Positions 10,448 to 21,086 of a DNA stretch of 64,000 bases are shown here, one piece after another. The notes under the pieces were generated by a model. The model did not search any database. It was given only the letters and a program-made list of their open reading frames with translations, and had not been told where the DNA came from. The stretch lies in the NCBI GenBank assembly GCA_025765615.1, contig JAIVFJ010000136.1, positions 47,501 to 111,500 of the forward strand. The letters run 5' to 3'. Source of the DNA: Zopfochytrium polystomum (lineage: Eukaryota > Chytridiomycota > Chytridiomycetes > Chytridiales > Chytridiaceae). Each line of letters opens with the position of its first letter. Positions within the stretch are counted from its first letter, which is position 1. The position numbers were made by a program, and so were the translations under genes.

Positions 10448-11719
10448 TTAATCGTTTCGATTGCGGGGCCAGTCAAGAGCGCTGAGGAACTCTTTTTCGA
10501 CGGGTAGGAGTTTCGCGACCCCATAGGCAGTGGCTGCAGCACATGCGCCGATCAACATCATTTGGACTGTAGCAAGTCGGGGAGGTAAGTCAATTTTAAC
10601 CAATGAGAAACAGGTAAACAAATCAACGCACAGGCGGAAGTGAAGGGCTTTGTTATTCCGAGTAGAACGGCCTTGACGTATCCGAAAATGAGAAGTACCG
10701 TCAAAGTGCTGACGATAGAGACGATAAACGCTCTGTCGGTGTCATCGGTTGCCATGTAGGGGATGAGAGGTACCAAACCGCCCATCTGCAGGTGAAAGTG
10801 AACACGTATGAGATAAACTCTCAGAGAAATCGCCGAACATACCACGTAGGAAAGTCCAATAGTTATAGCACTGATCCACGAGCGACTCGAGTCGGGTCGT
10901 TCAAGGCTGAGCTCAAACTTCATCATGAAGTCAACCCATTTGTCGGGATCAGTCTTGAGCAGAGACAGCATTGGTTCCACTGCTTTCCGGTCCAGGCCGT
11001 ACGGCTAGAAGAGAACATCATTAAAGCGCTGCGAGATGTATTCGACCTGCTCACCGAAAAGATGTCGACAATCTCCTGCTCTTCCTTCTCCGGCATCGTG
11101 GAAATCTCGCAATACTCTCGGGCGCGCTCGGCCTCATAGTGCTCGATCTCAGATTTTCCAGCAAGGTATCCTCCCAGACCCATGGAGATCCCGCCCGCAA
11201 CGATTTCTAATGATGACCAGTGTAAGATGATACGCAGAAACACCGTAGAATGAGGCGGCAAACGAACCGGCAACGCCTGCAGTAACAACAACTCTCGCAT
11301 TCCCCAGTGATGATAGGCCGGCAGCGAGAGCAAAGGGGACGGTGAGACCGTCGGACAACCTATGATCCAAGCGGGGCGGAAAACGGATCGGCAAAGCTTT
11401 AATACTCCGCATTTAAATATTCCATGCTCCATGGCATTGCTCACCCAACGATGATGTCCTTCAGGTTCGATGATTCCGAAAGTGTTCGCAGCGACATGGG
11501 CAAAAAACACAGTCAGCGATATGGATGTAACAAAATGGAAAGTGAACAGTCGGCGATCGGGGGGCAGGCAGGTAGGCACCTCACCCTGACAACTTCCGCT
11601 CCGGCAAAGTGAGGTTCGTCGTGAGAGTCGCGGCTGGATGCCGAATGTGTGGATGTGACGGAACTGATGGAGGAGCGGGACGATCGGCGGGAGTGGATGA
11701 TTCCAGTTTCAGGGTCCAT
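10448..11719 (-). CDS. Vacuolar iron transporter, CCC1/VIT1 family
   Basis: Predicted membrane carrier moving Fe2+ or Mn2+ into the vacuole. Seven exons in phase: 11719-11585, 11458-11445, 11359-11268, 11206-11055, 11004-10843, 10785-10632 and 10566-10448, giving 275 residues. Family motifs run in order: AEVVRDIIVGLSDGLTVPFAL (first helix, with the conserved SDGLT), EIVAGGISMGLGGYLA (second helix), the acidic cytosolic segment EKEEQEIVDIF (the metal-binding domain position) and FQMMLIGACAAATAYGVAKL near the C-terminus. The second exon is only 14 nt and encodes part of the DIIVG motif. An in-frame ATG 69 nt upstream (11788) would add 23 residues. Length and helix order fit the family. Iron versus manganese preference cannot be read from sequence. 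Confidence 0.88.
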
Positions 11720-12895
11720 TGCGCGTGCTACAGTCGAAAACAGGAGGGGGGGTCGTTTCCGACGCGCTGCTGTGTGGGTCTGCGCCAACGTCGACGACCG
11801 TGGACGACGACGAGGACGAGACGGCGGGGGTGCCGGGGGGGCCAGAATACGACATGGCGTTCAAAGAAGAAGGCTTGCGGGAGCGAAAGGGATGGGTGGG
11901 GTGGGTGGGTGGGATACGGATCGACGATAGTCCGAGTAGAGAGGGAGGGTACGGGGGAGGCAACAGGGTCGATGTGTGTGTGTGTGTGTGTGTGTGAGTG
12001 TGTGTGTGTTGACGGGTTGACCGTGGGAACGAGAGAGAATGGATGAATGAACGGGGACCGATTGTTTTTTTACTTTCTTTCTTTCTTTCTTTCTCTCTTC
12101 TTTCTCTCTTCTTTCTCTCTTTCTTTCTCTGATTTATTTGGATAATTTATAATAACAATGCAAAGAAATTGGGGCAATTTTTTTTCCTTTTGATTTTTTT
12201 TCCCGGCGGCGACCGAAAGCAATGGGATTTTTCTTGCGTATGTCTGTCTGTCTGTCGGTTCTACCCGTCATCGATCTGTCCGCCTGCCTGCCGTTGCGCT
12301 TCCCCATTCGCCGCCGCCCACTCCAAGCTTTTGGCTCAAGCTTGTCCGAACGCCCCTGGTTCACCGCGGTCTGTCTCCCTCGGCCAAAATCCCCAAAAAA
12401 TTTTCCACGCTCACCATGTGGAATTCTGTTTGTAAGTTGCCCTGTCTGCCGTCCATGCCTGAAGTGTTTTCTTGTTGTGTTCTTGCGGGGCCCCAAAAAA
12501 AAAAAAAAAAAAGAAGAAAGAGAAAGACGCCATCCATCCTGCACACAAACCACCAACAGTATATTTTTTCTATTTTGTTTGTTTGTTTTATTTACTTTTC
12601 TCATTTGGTTGTCAGCTCGATTGTCGGACTGCGATCGGACGTCCGGCCGGGACGGATTCAATCGATTCAATCCATTTCACACGAGCTGTGCCCATCCCGA
12701 TCGGGGATCCCAACGCCGCACTACGACCACACACACATGAATCGGCTGCTTGAAAAGTACTTCCACATCGTCCGCCTGTTCGGACTGGCTTGGACCCCAA
12801 CTCCAGTGGAGAATTCGATTGCTCCCACTCAGCCACCCAAGCCAATCCCACCCCACTCTTCGACCCACCACCCCACACCGTTTTCCCGGCCGCGA
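11720..12895. other. Spacer with TG and CTTT microsatellites
   Basis: About 1.2 kb between VIT1 and COQ4. It contains (TG)n at about 11972-12009, a (CTTT)n/(CTCT) tract at 12074-12130, short (TCTG)n at about 12240-12256, and an A-run at 12496-12513. No gene is recognised; the larger minus-strand open frames here simply extend the COQ4 exon frame or are compositional. Confidence 0.6.
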
Positions 12896-13902
12896 TCACA
12901 CCAACCGAGGCAGCGGCAGAATCCCAAGATCCCGCTGGACCTCCGCGAGCCGGCGCTCCAGCATGCCCTCGTAGTCGACGTTCAGCAGGAACTGCGCGTT
13001 GGACCCGCACTGCACCGCCCACGGCACGAGCTGGCCAAACAGCCGTTCCCGCTCTTCGCCGTTCAGCCGCAGCGGGCCTACCACGGCGCTCAGGATCGCT
13101 ACGGGAAGACCCGTCTGCGTCGCCTCGAGCCATTTGAGGGCAAGCTCCTCCTCGACCGTCGTCCCGAGGCCCGTCAGCGTGTGGAAAAAGTCGTGCACCT
13201 GGCGGTAGCGGAGCATGACGTACGCCAGCTCTTCGTCCTCGATGTACTTGACCTTTTTGTTTGCGATTTGTTATGCAGCGGGGGGGTATTTTTGGTCGGG
13301 TTGCGAACGAGAGTGCAGACTTGGGCATTAAGCAAACAAAAGAACGCGCCACCAAGCCAGGCGATACCTCCGTCCGTGAGTCGGGGCTGACCTTGTACGA
13401 GTCCAGCCAGGACACATACGTTTTACCAAAAGTCTCGTCCGGAAGACTTCGCAGCCTGTCAAGGTCGAGCACGGTGCTGTTAATGATCGGCCGGTTTCTC
13501 AGTATTTGCCGCCCGACTCGGTCGCGAAGCATACGGTCGCGCATGCGCCCCAAGAAAAGTCGACCCGTCGTTTCGCCCAGTGCTGCAACCATGTCTGTGG
13601 TTTGAAGGGCAGAGGATTAAGGTGTTGCTATTCCATTTGACCAGCCGCAGTCCACACGCGAAACGTTGCGGCCAGCCGGGCCACTGGATCTGTACCGTGA
13701 ATACCACGAAGATGGCAGACCCTGCACGCGCTCGAACCCTAATCAGTGCCTTCGCATCCTTTCTCACACTCGCCCCTCATACCCTCAAACAACCACTTTC
13801 GCCGTCTACCCTCTTCTTGCCTTGGCGTGTTGGATCGCGGATCGCCGTGAAAGCGGCGTTGGTCGCGATTCCCACATCCTTCACCAGCGCTGACAGTCTC
13901 AT
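12896..13902 (-). CDS. COQ4: Ubiquinone biosynthesis protein COQ4
   Basis: Mitochondrial matrix-side scaffold of the coenzyme Q synthome. Three exons: 13902-13821, 13594-13392 and 13252-12896, in phase, 213 residues. Hallmarks are DMVAALGETTG, the linker DLDRLRSLPDETFG, EDEELAYVMLRYRQVHDFFHTL with the zinc-binding HDxxH motif, then LALKWLEATQTGLP and VPWAVQCGSNAQFLLN. Intron 1 uses a GC-AG boundary (CCAAG|gcaag to cacag|ACATGG); the phase and the family motif spanning it support this. The N-terminus is short and lacks the usual presequence and PGHxPL segment. Its first ATG overlaps the VMA21 stop codon by ATGA (see findings), so the true 5' end may lie upstream through another splice form. 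Confidence 0.9.
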
Positions 13903-14527
13903 TTTTTGGTGGATTTGATTCGCTTTGCCTTGTCAACAACCTCTTCGTCGTCACCCTCCATGAACGCCATCAACACGTACGAAAACAAAATGACGTTTGC
14001 AGTTATCACCGCAGCGACCGCGCTCAGTGTGGTGTTGCCTTTGGTTGTCCGGAGTCGATGGTCGAATTCGTTTGGGTTGCGCCAGTGGAACCGCGACGAA
14101 GTGTAGTCACACCGTTAGATTCGACCAAGCTGTGCGGCCCAGCCACAACGACACTCACCATCAAACAGGCGATCCCTGCAGTAAAAGTAGACTAAAATGG
14201 GGAGACTGAACATCAGGACGGTGAAAAGAATGAGCTTCGCTACAACCGAGCTGGGTGGAAGAAAACAAGAGTAGAGGGTTGGGGGGTCGTGCGCGTTAGT
14301 AAATGCCGTGAAAAAAGCAAACAAAGAGAGGCAGCAAACGTTGGGACAGTGGCGTTCTTTTTGGCGGGCACCGCCGCCTTTTGGGCGCCTTCTGCGCGGC
14401 TCGTTCTCGACGGCGGATCCGCGGCCGTCTCCTTTGCGGTCGCTGTCAGGCCCGTGTTGGTGGTGGTGTTGGTGTCATCGTCGTCGTTGGCCCCAGCAGC
14501 TGCTGCTGCGCCTTTTCTTCGGTGCAT
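13899..14527 (-). CDS. VMA21: Vacuolar ATPase assembly factor VMA21
   Basis: Small ER membrane protein that guides assembly of the V-ATPase Vo sector. Three exons: 14527-14340, 14250-14159 and 14038-13899, giving 139 residues. The two membrane spans are SVVAKLILFTVLMFSLPILVYF and LSAVAAVITANVILFSYVLMAF, matching the family pattern of KL-x2-FT-x2-M-x3-P in helix 1 and AxxAxxxxNxxLxxYxxxAF in helix 2. The N-terminus has about 60 extra low-complexity residues (Ala, Asp, Thr). The tail ends in KSTKK, lysine-rich but not a canonical KKxx retrieval signal. An upstream in-frame ATG at 14602 would add a poly-Lys stretch encoded by a poly-T tract and is unlikely. The stop codon overlaps the COQ4 ATG. 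Confidence 0.85.
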
Positions 14528-14539
14528 TAGGACGTTTGT

Positions 14540-14574
<35 letters not shown>

Positions 14575-15731
14575 TGTGTGCGTATTTTTTTGGAGTGACC
14601 ACTCCTTCCTCGGCCTCTCCCGCGTTCTAATACTCTCTCTCACGATCTCTCTATATCACTCTATCCCTCTCTCTCTCTCTCTCTCTCTCTCTTCCCACCT
14701 TCTTCCCACCAAGGCAATGCAACGGTCACAACATCGTCCGAGCCAAGCCATTTTGGACTGTCTGTCTCTCCGAACCAACAGTAAATAATCCAAAAAAAAA
14801 AAAAAAAAAAAAAAGTGCCGTCATTCCACACACACACACACACAGGCTGAGAAAATGGACAGAACATCTTCACACTGAGCAAGGGAACAACAACAAACCA
14901 ACAAAAATTCGAGAAAATTAAAAAAAAAAAACCTGAGCCCTTTTCCAAACCAAACCAACCAACCAGCCAACCAACCAGTCCTCCCAATCTCTTTTCCCCT
15001 CACCCATCATCCAACCAACTTCTCCCATCTCATACAGACTGTACAGTAGAAGATCCCGGTGCAAAAAATGGCAAGGTGCAGTAACAAGCGCGTGTGCTGG
15101 CGTCTGTACTTACCTGTGCGGTGTTTGCGTACGCGTGCGCACGTGCGAGTGTGTGTGTGTGTGTGTGTAAAAAGGGGGGCTGTGTCCATCCGTGTTCTCG
15201 CGATGGGCCAGGTGCCATCGCCTGCTTGGTCACCTACGACCGGGCTTGGCTGTAGGATGGGGACAGATCACTCTGTGTGCGTGTTGTGTGGTGCGTGCGA
15301 AGGGGCAGTGGGGTCTGTGGGTAAGGACGGGAACGTGCCTGTTGACTCTAGGGATACGCATATTTGGAGAGGACCAAGATGTGCGATTATGACGAATCAC
15401 GAACGCGACGCCTCTATCGGGGGGCGCTGAGACTGCAATAGTCGCCATCTCGTCGGATCCGACAGCAACCAGCAGGCCGTTGCGAGATTGCCCAGCACGA
15501 GTGGTGGCGAAGTGCCATCAGACTGTGCGCATGGGCCTATCCTGCACTTCGGGAGAAACAAGTGACCCCGACCAAAACTTGACCTGCATCTGTCTACTCC
15601 TTCACCCCAGCACGACCAACCCACCCACACAGCCGCACATCCCATCCCTCTCTCCCCAACTCTACAATTCCAAAGCTAACTGAAAATTAACTCGCGATAT
15701 CGCCCCCCTCATCACCTTCCCCCCATCTCAG
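14528..15731. other. Spacer / 5' region of DHH1 with simple repeats
   Basis: Contains a poly-T run (about 14545-14573), (TC)n at about 14666-14692, poly-A at about 14792-14813, (CA)n at about 14827-14845 and (GT)n near 15150-15169. It probably holds the divergent promoters of VMA21 and DHH1 plus the first DHH1 intron. A candidate first DHH1 exon, ATGGCAAG, lies at 15068-15075; no other gene is seen. Confidence 0.5.
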
Positions 15732-17391
15732 CCAACAAGACGAAGACTGGAAAAAGGCCCTTCAACTTCCCAAGAAGGACAACCGTCCCCAGACTGCCGA
15801 TGTCACTGCAACGAAAGGAAACACATTTGAAGACTACTACCTCAAGCGAGAGCTCCTCATGGGAATCTTTGAGGCGGGGTATGAGCGTCCTTCGCCGATT
15901 CAGGAGGAGGCGATCCCGGTTGCGTTGACTGGTCGCGACATCTACGCGCGTGCGAAGAACGGAACAGGAAAAACCGCTGCCTTTACGATTCCGGTTCTCG
16001 ACAAGTGCACCAACGAGCACAACCACATTCAAGGTGGGTGTTTCTTCTAGTAAGCCGTTTCCAGCGATCATTAACAAAGTAGTTTTTCTCTCCACCTGCT
16101 GGCTTCTGTGAGCAGCTCTGATTCTCGTTCCCACACGTGAACTGGCTTTGCAGACCTCCCAGGTTTGCAAAACTTTGGGAAAGCATCTTAAAGTCGAGGT
16201 CATGGTGACCACGGGCGGCACCACTTTGAAAGATGATATTCTGCGTCTTGGACAGCCTGGTATGTCAACCCCCATTATTCGATTTTACTGACGACCGTGA
16301 TAGTCCACATTCTCGTTGGAACCCCCGGTCGTGTGCTTGACTTAGCCGGCAAAGGCGTCGCGGACCTCAGCCGCCTCCAATTTTTCATTATGGATGAAGC
16401 TGATAAGCTTCTTTCGCCCGAATTCCAACCGGTCATCGAGCAGCTTATTGGGCACTGCCCCCCAGAAAGGCAGATCCTTTTGTTTTCCGCCACTTTCCCT
16501 ATTGTTGTCAAGACTTTCAAGGACAAGTTCCTCCAGAATCCGTACGAAATCAACCTCATGGACGATCTGACCTTGCGCGGCGTTACGCAATTCTACGCTT
16601 ACGTCGAAGAGAGGCAGAAAGTTCACTGCCTGAACACGCTGTTCTCAAAGGTGAGCACTGATCTTGCGTCAGTCATTGCATGTGTTTCTATTCATTTGAG
16701 GGCTCCCACTCATTCCAACATTCTCTGCACAGCTTCAAATCAACCAGTCCATGATTTTCTGCAACTCCACTAGCCGTGTTGAGCTTCTAGCAAAGAAAAT
16801 CACAGAGCTCGGTTACTCTTGCTTTTATATCCACGCGAAGATGGTTCAGGCGCACCGCAACCGCGTGTTCCACGACTTCCGTAACGGCAAAACGCGACAT
16901 CTCGTCTGCTCCGGTACGGTATAACCTGTTGTTTTGCTTTGGGTTTTTTTTTAGGTGTCATCCTCTTCCATTGGCAACCTTCATTTTTTTCCCTTCTCCT
17001 TCACTTCCCCTTTGTTTTATTCACACTCGTCATCTTTTCCCTGTGTCCTTGCTTCTGCCCTTCATCATTGACACTCTTCCCGCCTCCTCGTCTTCGACTT
17101 CGCCTTCCTTGTAGCTGACAACACTCTCTCCTTGGCCATTCCGCAGACCTTCTTACGCGTGGTATCGATATCCAAGCGGTGAACGTCGTGATCAACTTTG
17201 ACTTCCCAAAGACGGCCGAGACGTACCTCCACCGCATTGGCCGTTCCGGCCGTTTCGGGCACCTGGGCTTGGCCATCAACCTGATCACATACGAGGACAG
17301 GTTCAACCTGTACCGCATCGAGCAGGAACTCGGCACCGAAATCAAACCTATTCCCCCCATAATCGACAAGTCCCTGTATGTGGCGCCGTAA
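15732..17391 (+). CDS. DHH1: DEAD-box RNA helicase DHH1 (DDX6/Ste13 family)
   Basis: ATP-dependent RNA helicase of P-bodies that promotes decapping and translational repression. Exons 15732-16033, 16116-16259, 16304-16650, 16733-16913 and 17147-17391 join in phase. Motifs in order: upstream F ([26 protein letters not shown], written here across its Q motif), motif [11 protein letters not shown], Ia PTRELALQ, Ib TPGR, II DEAD ([12 protein letters not shown]), III SAT, then IV IFCNS, V TRGID and [12 protein letters not shown]. The conserved end PIPPxIDKSLYV closes the protein. The stop codon is immediately overlapped by AATAAA (17391-17396), a likely poly-A signal. The start is not in this span: an 8-nt exon ATGGCAAG at 15068-15075, spliced in phase to give MASQQDEDW, is a good candidate but implies a 656-bp intron. 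Confidence 0.93.
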
Positions 17392-17961
17392 ATAAAAATT
17401 TTAGGACAAGGTGGTGGTGGTTGTGAGCGAGGAGGGCAGAAAGGGTGGTTGGTGGTTTGTGGTTGGTGGTGGAAGTGGATCGTGGAGGGCGGCGGGCGGA
17501 GGGGGAGCGGGAGATCGTGGGAGAGAATGGGGCGGACGGATGAAAGATTGCGAGGCAACCGTGTGTTCCTCCTGCGGCTCTTGTTGTTTATACATGCACA
17601 AACCACGGGCGCGGCTGCCTCGACGTTGTGTCGTCTCTTTTTTTTTTTTTTTCTCGCCTCCACCAGCTCAAATGACCGCTGCCTCGCCAGTAGAAGTGGG
17701 AGACTTTGTCGCTGGCGAAAGTTCGCGAGCTCGTCACAGTGCTTGGAATAGAACAGAATGGACGATTCCATCCTCCAAAAACGCATCATATTTCTCTTTC
17801 ACGGTTGCCTCTCGACGTTCCTCGACGTTCCCGTCGCCGCACAACAGCAAGAAGCACAAACGAAGGGAGAAAGCGCACCGAGGACGCATCCACACAACAC
17901 AAACGTGTTCGCACAACACGCACACCCCGCACATCACACAGATTTTGCCCAGGGGCGGAAA
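17392..17961. other. Spacer between convergent DHH1 and RPN3
   Basis: About 570 bp between two convergent genes. It has a G-rich stretch (17410-17530) and a T-run at about 17639-17653. No gene is recognised. Confidence 0.6.
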
Positions 17962-20650
17962 TCAAAACTCGTCATCGTCGTCAACGTCAAAGTCGCCTTC
18001 CGTGATGTCGGCCGACAGAGCTCGCTCTTCGTCTCGGATGGCGTCGATCAGGGCAAGGTCCTTCCTGTGCGAGTCTTGCAAGAAGCGCATCGCCTGATGT
18101 GCAGTTTTTTTTTTTGGTTTTATTTTTGGGGGGAGGTTCATTTCTTAGCGGAGCGCAGTAGGAAGCGTAATTTCTATTGGAGGGACAAGGTGGCGCTGTT
18201 TTTCTTTTTTTACCTTGACAGACTCGTTGTGAAGGTTCAGGCAGAAACTGATTCGCTGGTGGAAGGCGTTCTGTGGCTCATTCGTCGAATAAATATCCGG
18301 GTTTTCCTGCAAGTTGCAACGAATATATGAGTCCAAAGCAGCAAGCCCTTCCCTCTCCGCTGCAACAAGCTTTTACCTTGGATTTCATGTAGCCGTTCTC
18401 GTGATCAATAATGGCGTCGATAACGCCGTCACGGATCGCCTGCGTTGCACTACCCCGTAAACAATTTTGCGAGACTATGGCGTGTTTCTAAGAGCTCACC
18501 TTGGCAACAATGTACTCGGCATCCTCCTCGCTGTCCAACTGCAGTTTCACGCAGATATCACGGAGAGAGATGCGAGAGTACGAAAGGCTGATCATGCGGA
18601 TACCAGTCTTGATGACGTTGTGACGAAGACTGTTGAAGAAAAAATGAGTGGCCGCTTGGTTGATAGAAATTGTCCAAACCGCAGAATGAGTGTGTATGTC
18701 TTGTCGGCGTGGAACACGGGTGCGTGCAGAGACAACGTTTCCTGGAACTTTGCAAGATCTCCCACTCGGACCGCTGAATAAATGTGCGTGAGACGGATCC
18801 AGAATTGCGTGTATTTGGCAGTGCACGACTTACCCTGGGCAATTCCGAGGTATGGAATCAACGACTTTCGCAAAGTGGCCTGGCGGAAAACACTTCGTTC
18901 GGGAATCTCTCCAGTGAGAAGTTGAACGATAATGCACAGCTTGTTGACCTAATTTGATTGAACGTTAAATTTAAGAATAGCCTGGAAATTCCGGTGTGAA
19001 GGGTACGTACTGCTTGCTGGAAGCCCGCCGTTTGCGCATTTTGTGGAGCCTTTCGAACAGCTTGCTGCAAATAACGGAGTGAAGTTGTATAATCCAGCTG
19101 AATAGCCTTAATCCGACCTAGCGACCGGGTCAGTCCATTAGGGCAACCTTCCACCAAAGTGCATACCCAGGTAGTAAAGGTATCTGGCTGATTGGTTGTT
19201 CCCCGCCGCTTCCGGGTACGTGGTTTTCGACACAAGCTTGTCGGCTTGATCGTAAAGATTGAAATGCAAAAAGTTTCGCAAGAGCAAGTTCAAAAGGACA
19301 GCCTTGGGTTTAATCCAGCATCGTTCTTAGTCAACGCCATATCAGATCCAAAAATCCCACCTGCGTTTCCACATCCTGCCTCAATGTCGCAGTCCGCTGG
19401 GCTGCCAGCAAAACACTGAAGATATAGCGGCTTCAGACTGACGTAAAAGCTGAGCTAAATACTTACGGCCGCACTTCGACCAGCTTCCCAACTGACTCAT
19501 AAAACATGGAGTAGTAGAAGTAGACTTTGCTAGCAATGGCATCGAGCGTCCGGCGATTCAATGTTTGAATCTCGTGCACCAGGCGTTCAGACAGCGAAAT
19601 TCCCTTTCCAGAGTCACGAGTGAGTAAAATCTTCATTGAGTGTTTGGAAATCAACGCGTACCTTTTCCACCAACTTGTGATCGTAGAGGTACAAGAGGAC
19701 GAGGTATCCAAAGTACAATTCAACTTCCGGGACGATGGTCTGCGGCTAATCCAACATGTGAGTCATTGATATTGATGCTTGAATGGCCCACACCACCGGC
19801 TGTTTCTCGTCCCCTGCTGCAGCGTCGACCTCCATTCCGCTGTCCTCATACGTCTGAGCATGGGGCGTCAGCACTTTACGCATTTGCATATTATGTGGGC
19901 TACCGACCCCTTTCAATGCCGCCAAAAGGATTCCTGCGGAAGCGTGGTCTTTGGAGGCGAAATCGCGTTAGCACCGACCCCCGATCTTGGGAATCACCAG
20001 TCACGAAATGAAATATCCAACCTTTCGGGAAGTGTGCTGCGATGGCGGCAGACAAGATCGCGCCTGTCAAGCGATGGCGGATTGCCGCGGTAGAACGAAG
20101 GGCACGCAGTGAGAATCGAGATTCGCCGGCTGAGACTGCGCGCTCCAGGAGGGCGACATTTTGTCGGATCTCTTTTGTTTGGGAGCGGGATCGGGAAGGA
20201 AGGTTTTGAAAGTAACAGATGGTCAGTTCAGAATGCGCACGCCGTGGGGGGAAGTGGGATGGCTGGTTTATCGCGGTCAGATGGCAAACGCGTCATTGAA
20301 GAAACGAACGATCTTCGCAAGCAAGATTAAAAAGAGATCCACAAGAGGCAGATTACGATTGGTGCTTGCGCCTTTCTTTTTATTATTTCTTTACCCGCAG
20401 CGAAGAGCAGATGCAAGCGAGAAGGGATGCTGAGCGCGGGAAGGAGGAGGGCGAGAGTGAAATGGGAGTTGAAAGGAGGGTGACGAAGTAGGGGTGTGCC
20501 GTGGGGAAGGTGGGCAGGGGGACGCGCGTTTTCGGGTGGGACCACACCTGCCACATTCCACTTGTCAGAGTCGGCAGGGCTGGGGGCCGTCGCACCATCG
20601 TCGGCGGCAGCGGCGGTGGTGGTCGTTGTCGCAGCTGAAGTAACGGCCAT
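17962..20650 (-). CDS. RPN3: 26S proteasome regulatory subunit RPN3 (PSMD3/S3)
   Basis: PCI-domain subunit of the proteasome lid. Fourteen exons were traced in phase: 20650-20548, 20171-20022, 19948-19797, 19745-19662, 19603-19467, 19415-19361, 19302-19167, 19117-19011, 18948-18834, 18773-18680, 18629-18500, 18439-18377, 18306-18214 and 18093-17962, giving 516 residues, the usual length. Signature segments are [99 protein letters not shown] (winged helix of the PCI domain), [22 protein letters not shown] and the acidic tail FDVDDDDEF. The N-terminus is a Thr/Ala-rich low-complexity stretch. Intron 1 (376 bp) is the longest in the gene. Exon 3 could end 3 nt later. Confidence 0.95.
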
Positions 20651-21086
20651 TTTTTTTTTTTTTTTTTTTTGTTGGAGGATTTTTTTCGTTTCGCGTCCCT
20701 TTTCGGTTTCCCCAGTCGAATGCTTTGCTTGCTTGACTTTCACCCGTCTCGCCTCCTTCTCGCTTGCGTGGACTCATGTGTTAGCTCCGCAACCTTAAAC
20801 TGTCCGAAGGGGCATGGGATGTGCGCTCAGCGCTGCTCATGGCGCTTCGGCGTCGGAGGGACGAAGCAAAAACAGGCAGGCCAGCACATACGTTGAGAAC
20901 AAGTTCGCAAACTAGACAAAGGACACAAGTGGCTTAAAATCCAACGGTGTAGACGAGCTTCGATGTAGCTCTGGTGTTGGCCGAGCGATATCCCTCGCGG
21001 GTTTTGATTTTTTTTTTTTTTTTTTTTTTCCCCGGCTTTTGCTTATCGGTGAACGGAATTGGACAATTTCGTTCGCTGGAGAAAGG
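20651..21086. other. Divergent promoter region between RPN3 and the SNARE gene
   Basis: About 435 bp between two divergently transcribed genes, with T-runs at 20651-20670 and 21008-21029. It should hold both promoters. No proteasome-associated control element (GGTGGCAAA type) was recognised by eye. Confidence 0.5.

Noticed and set aside
12134..12670. 178-codon minus frame downstream of COQ4
   Set aside because: Lys/Asn/Arg-rich low-complexity sequence crossing poly-T and TCTG repeats.
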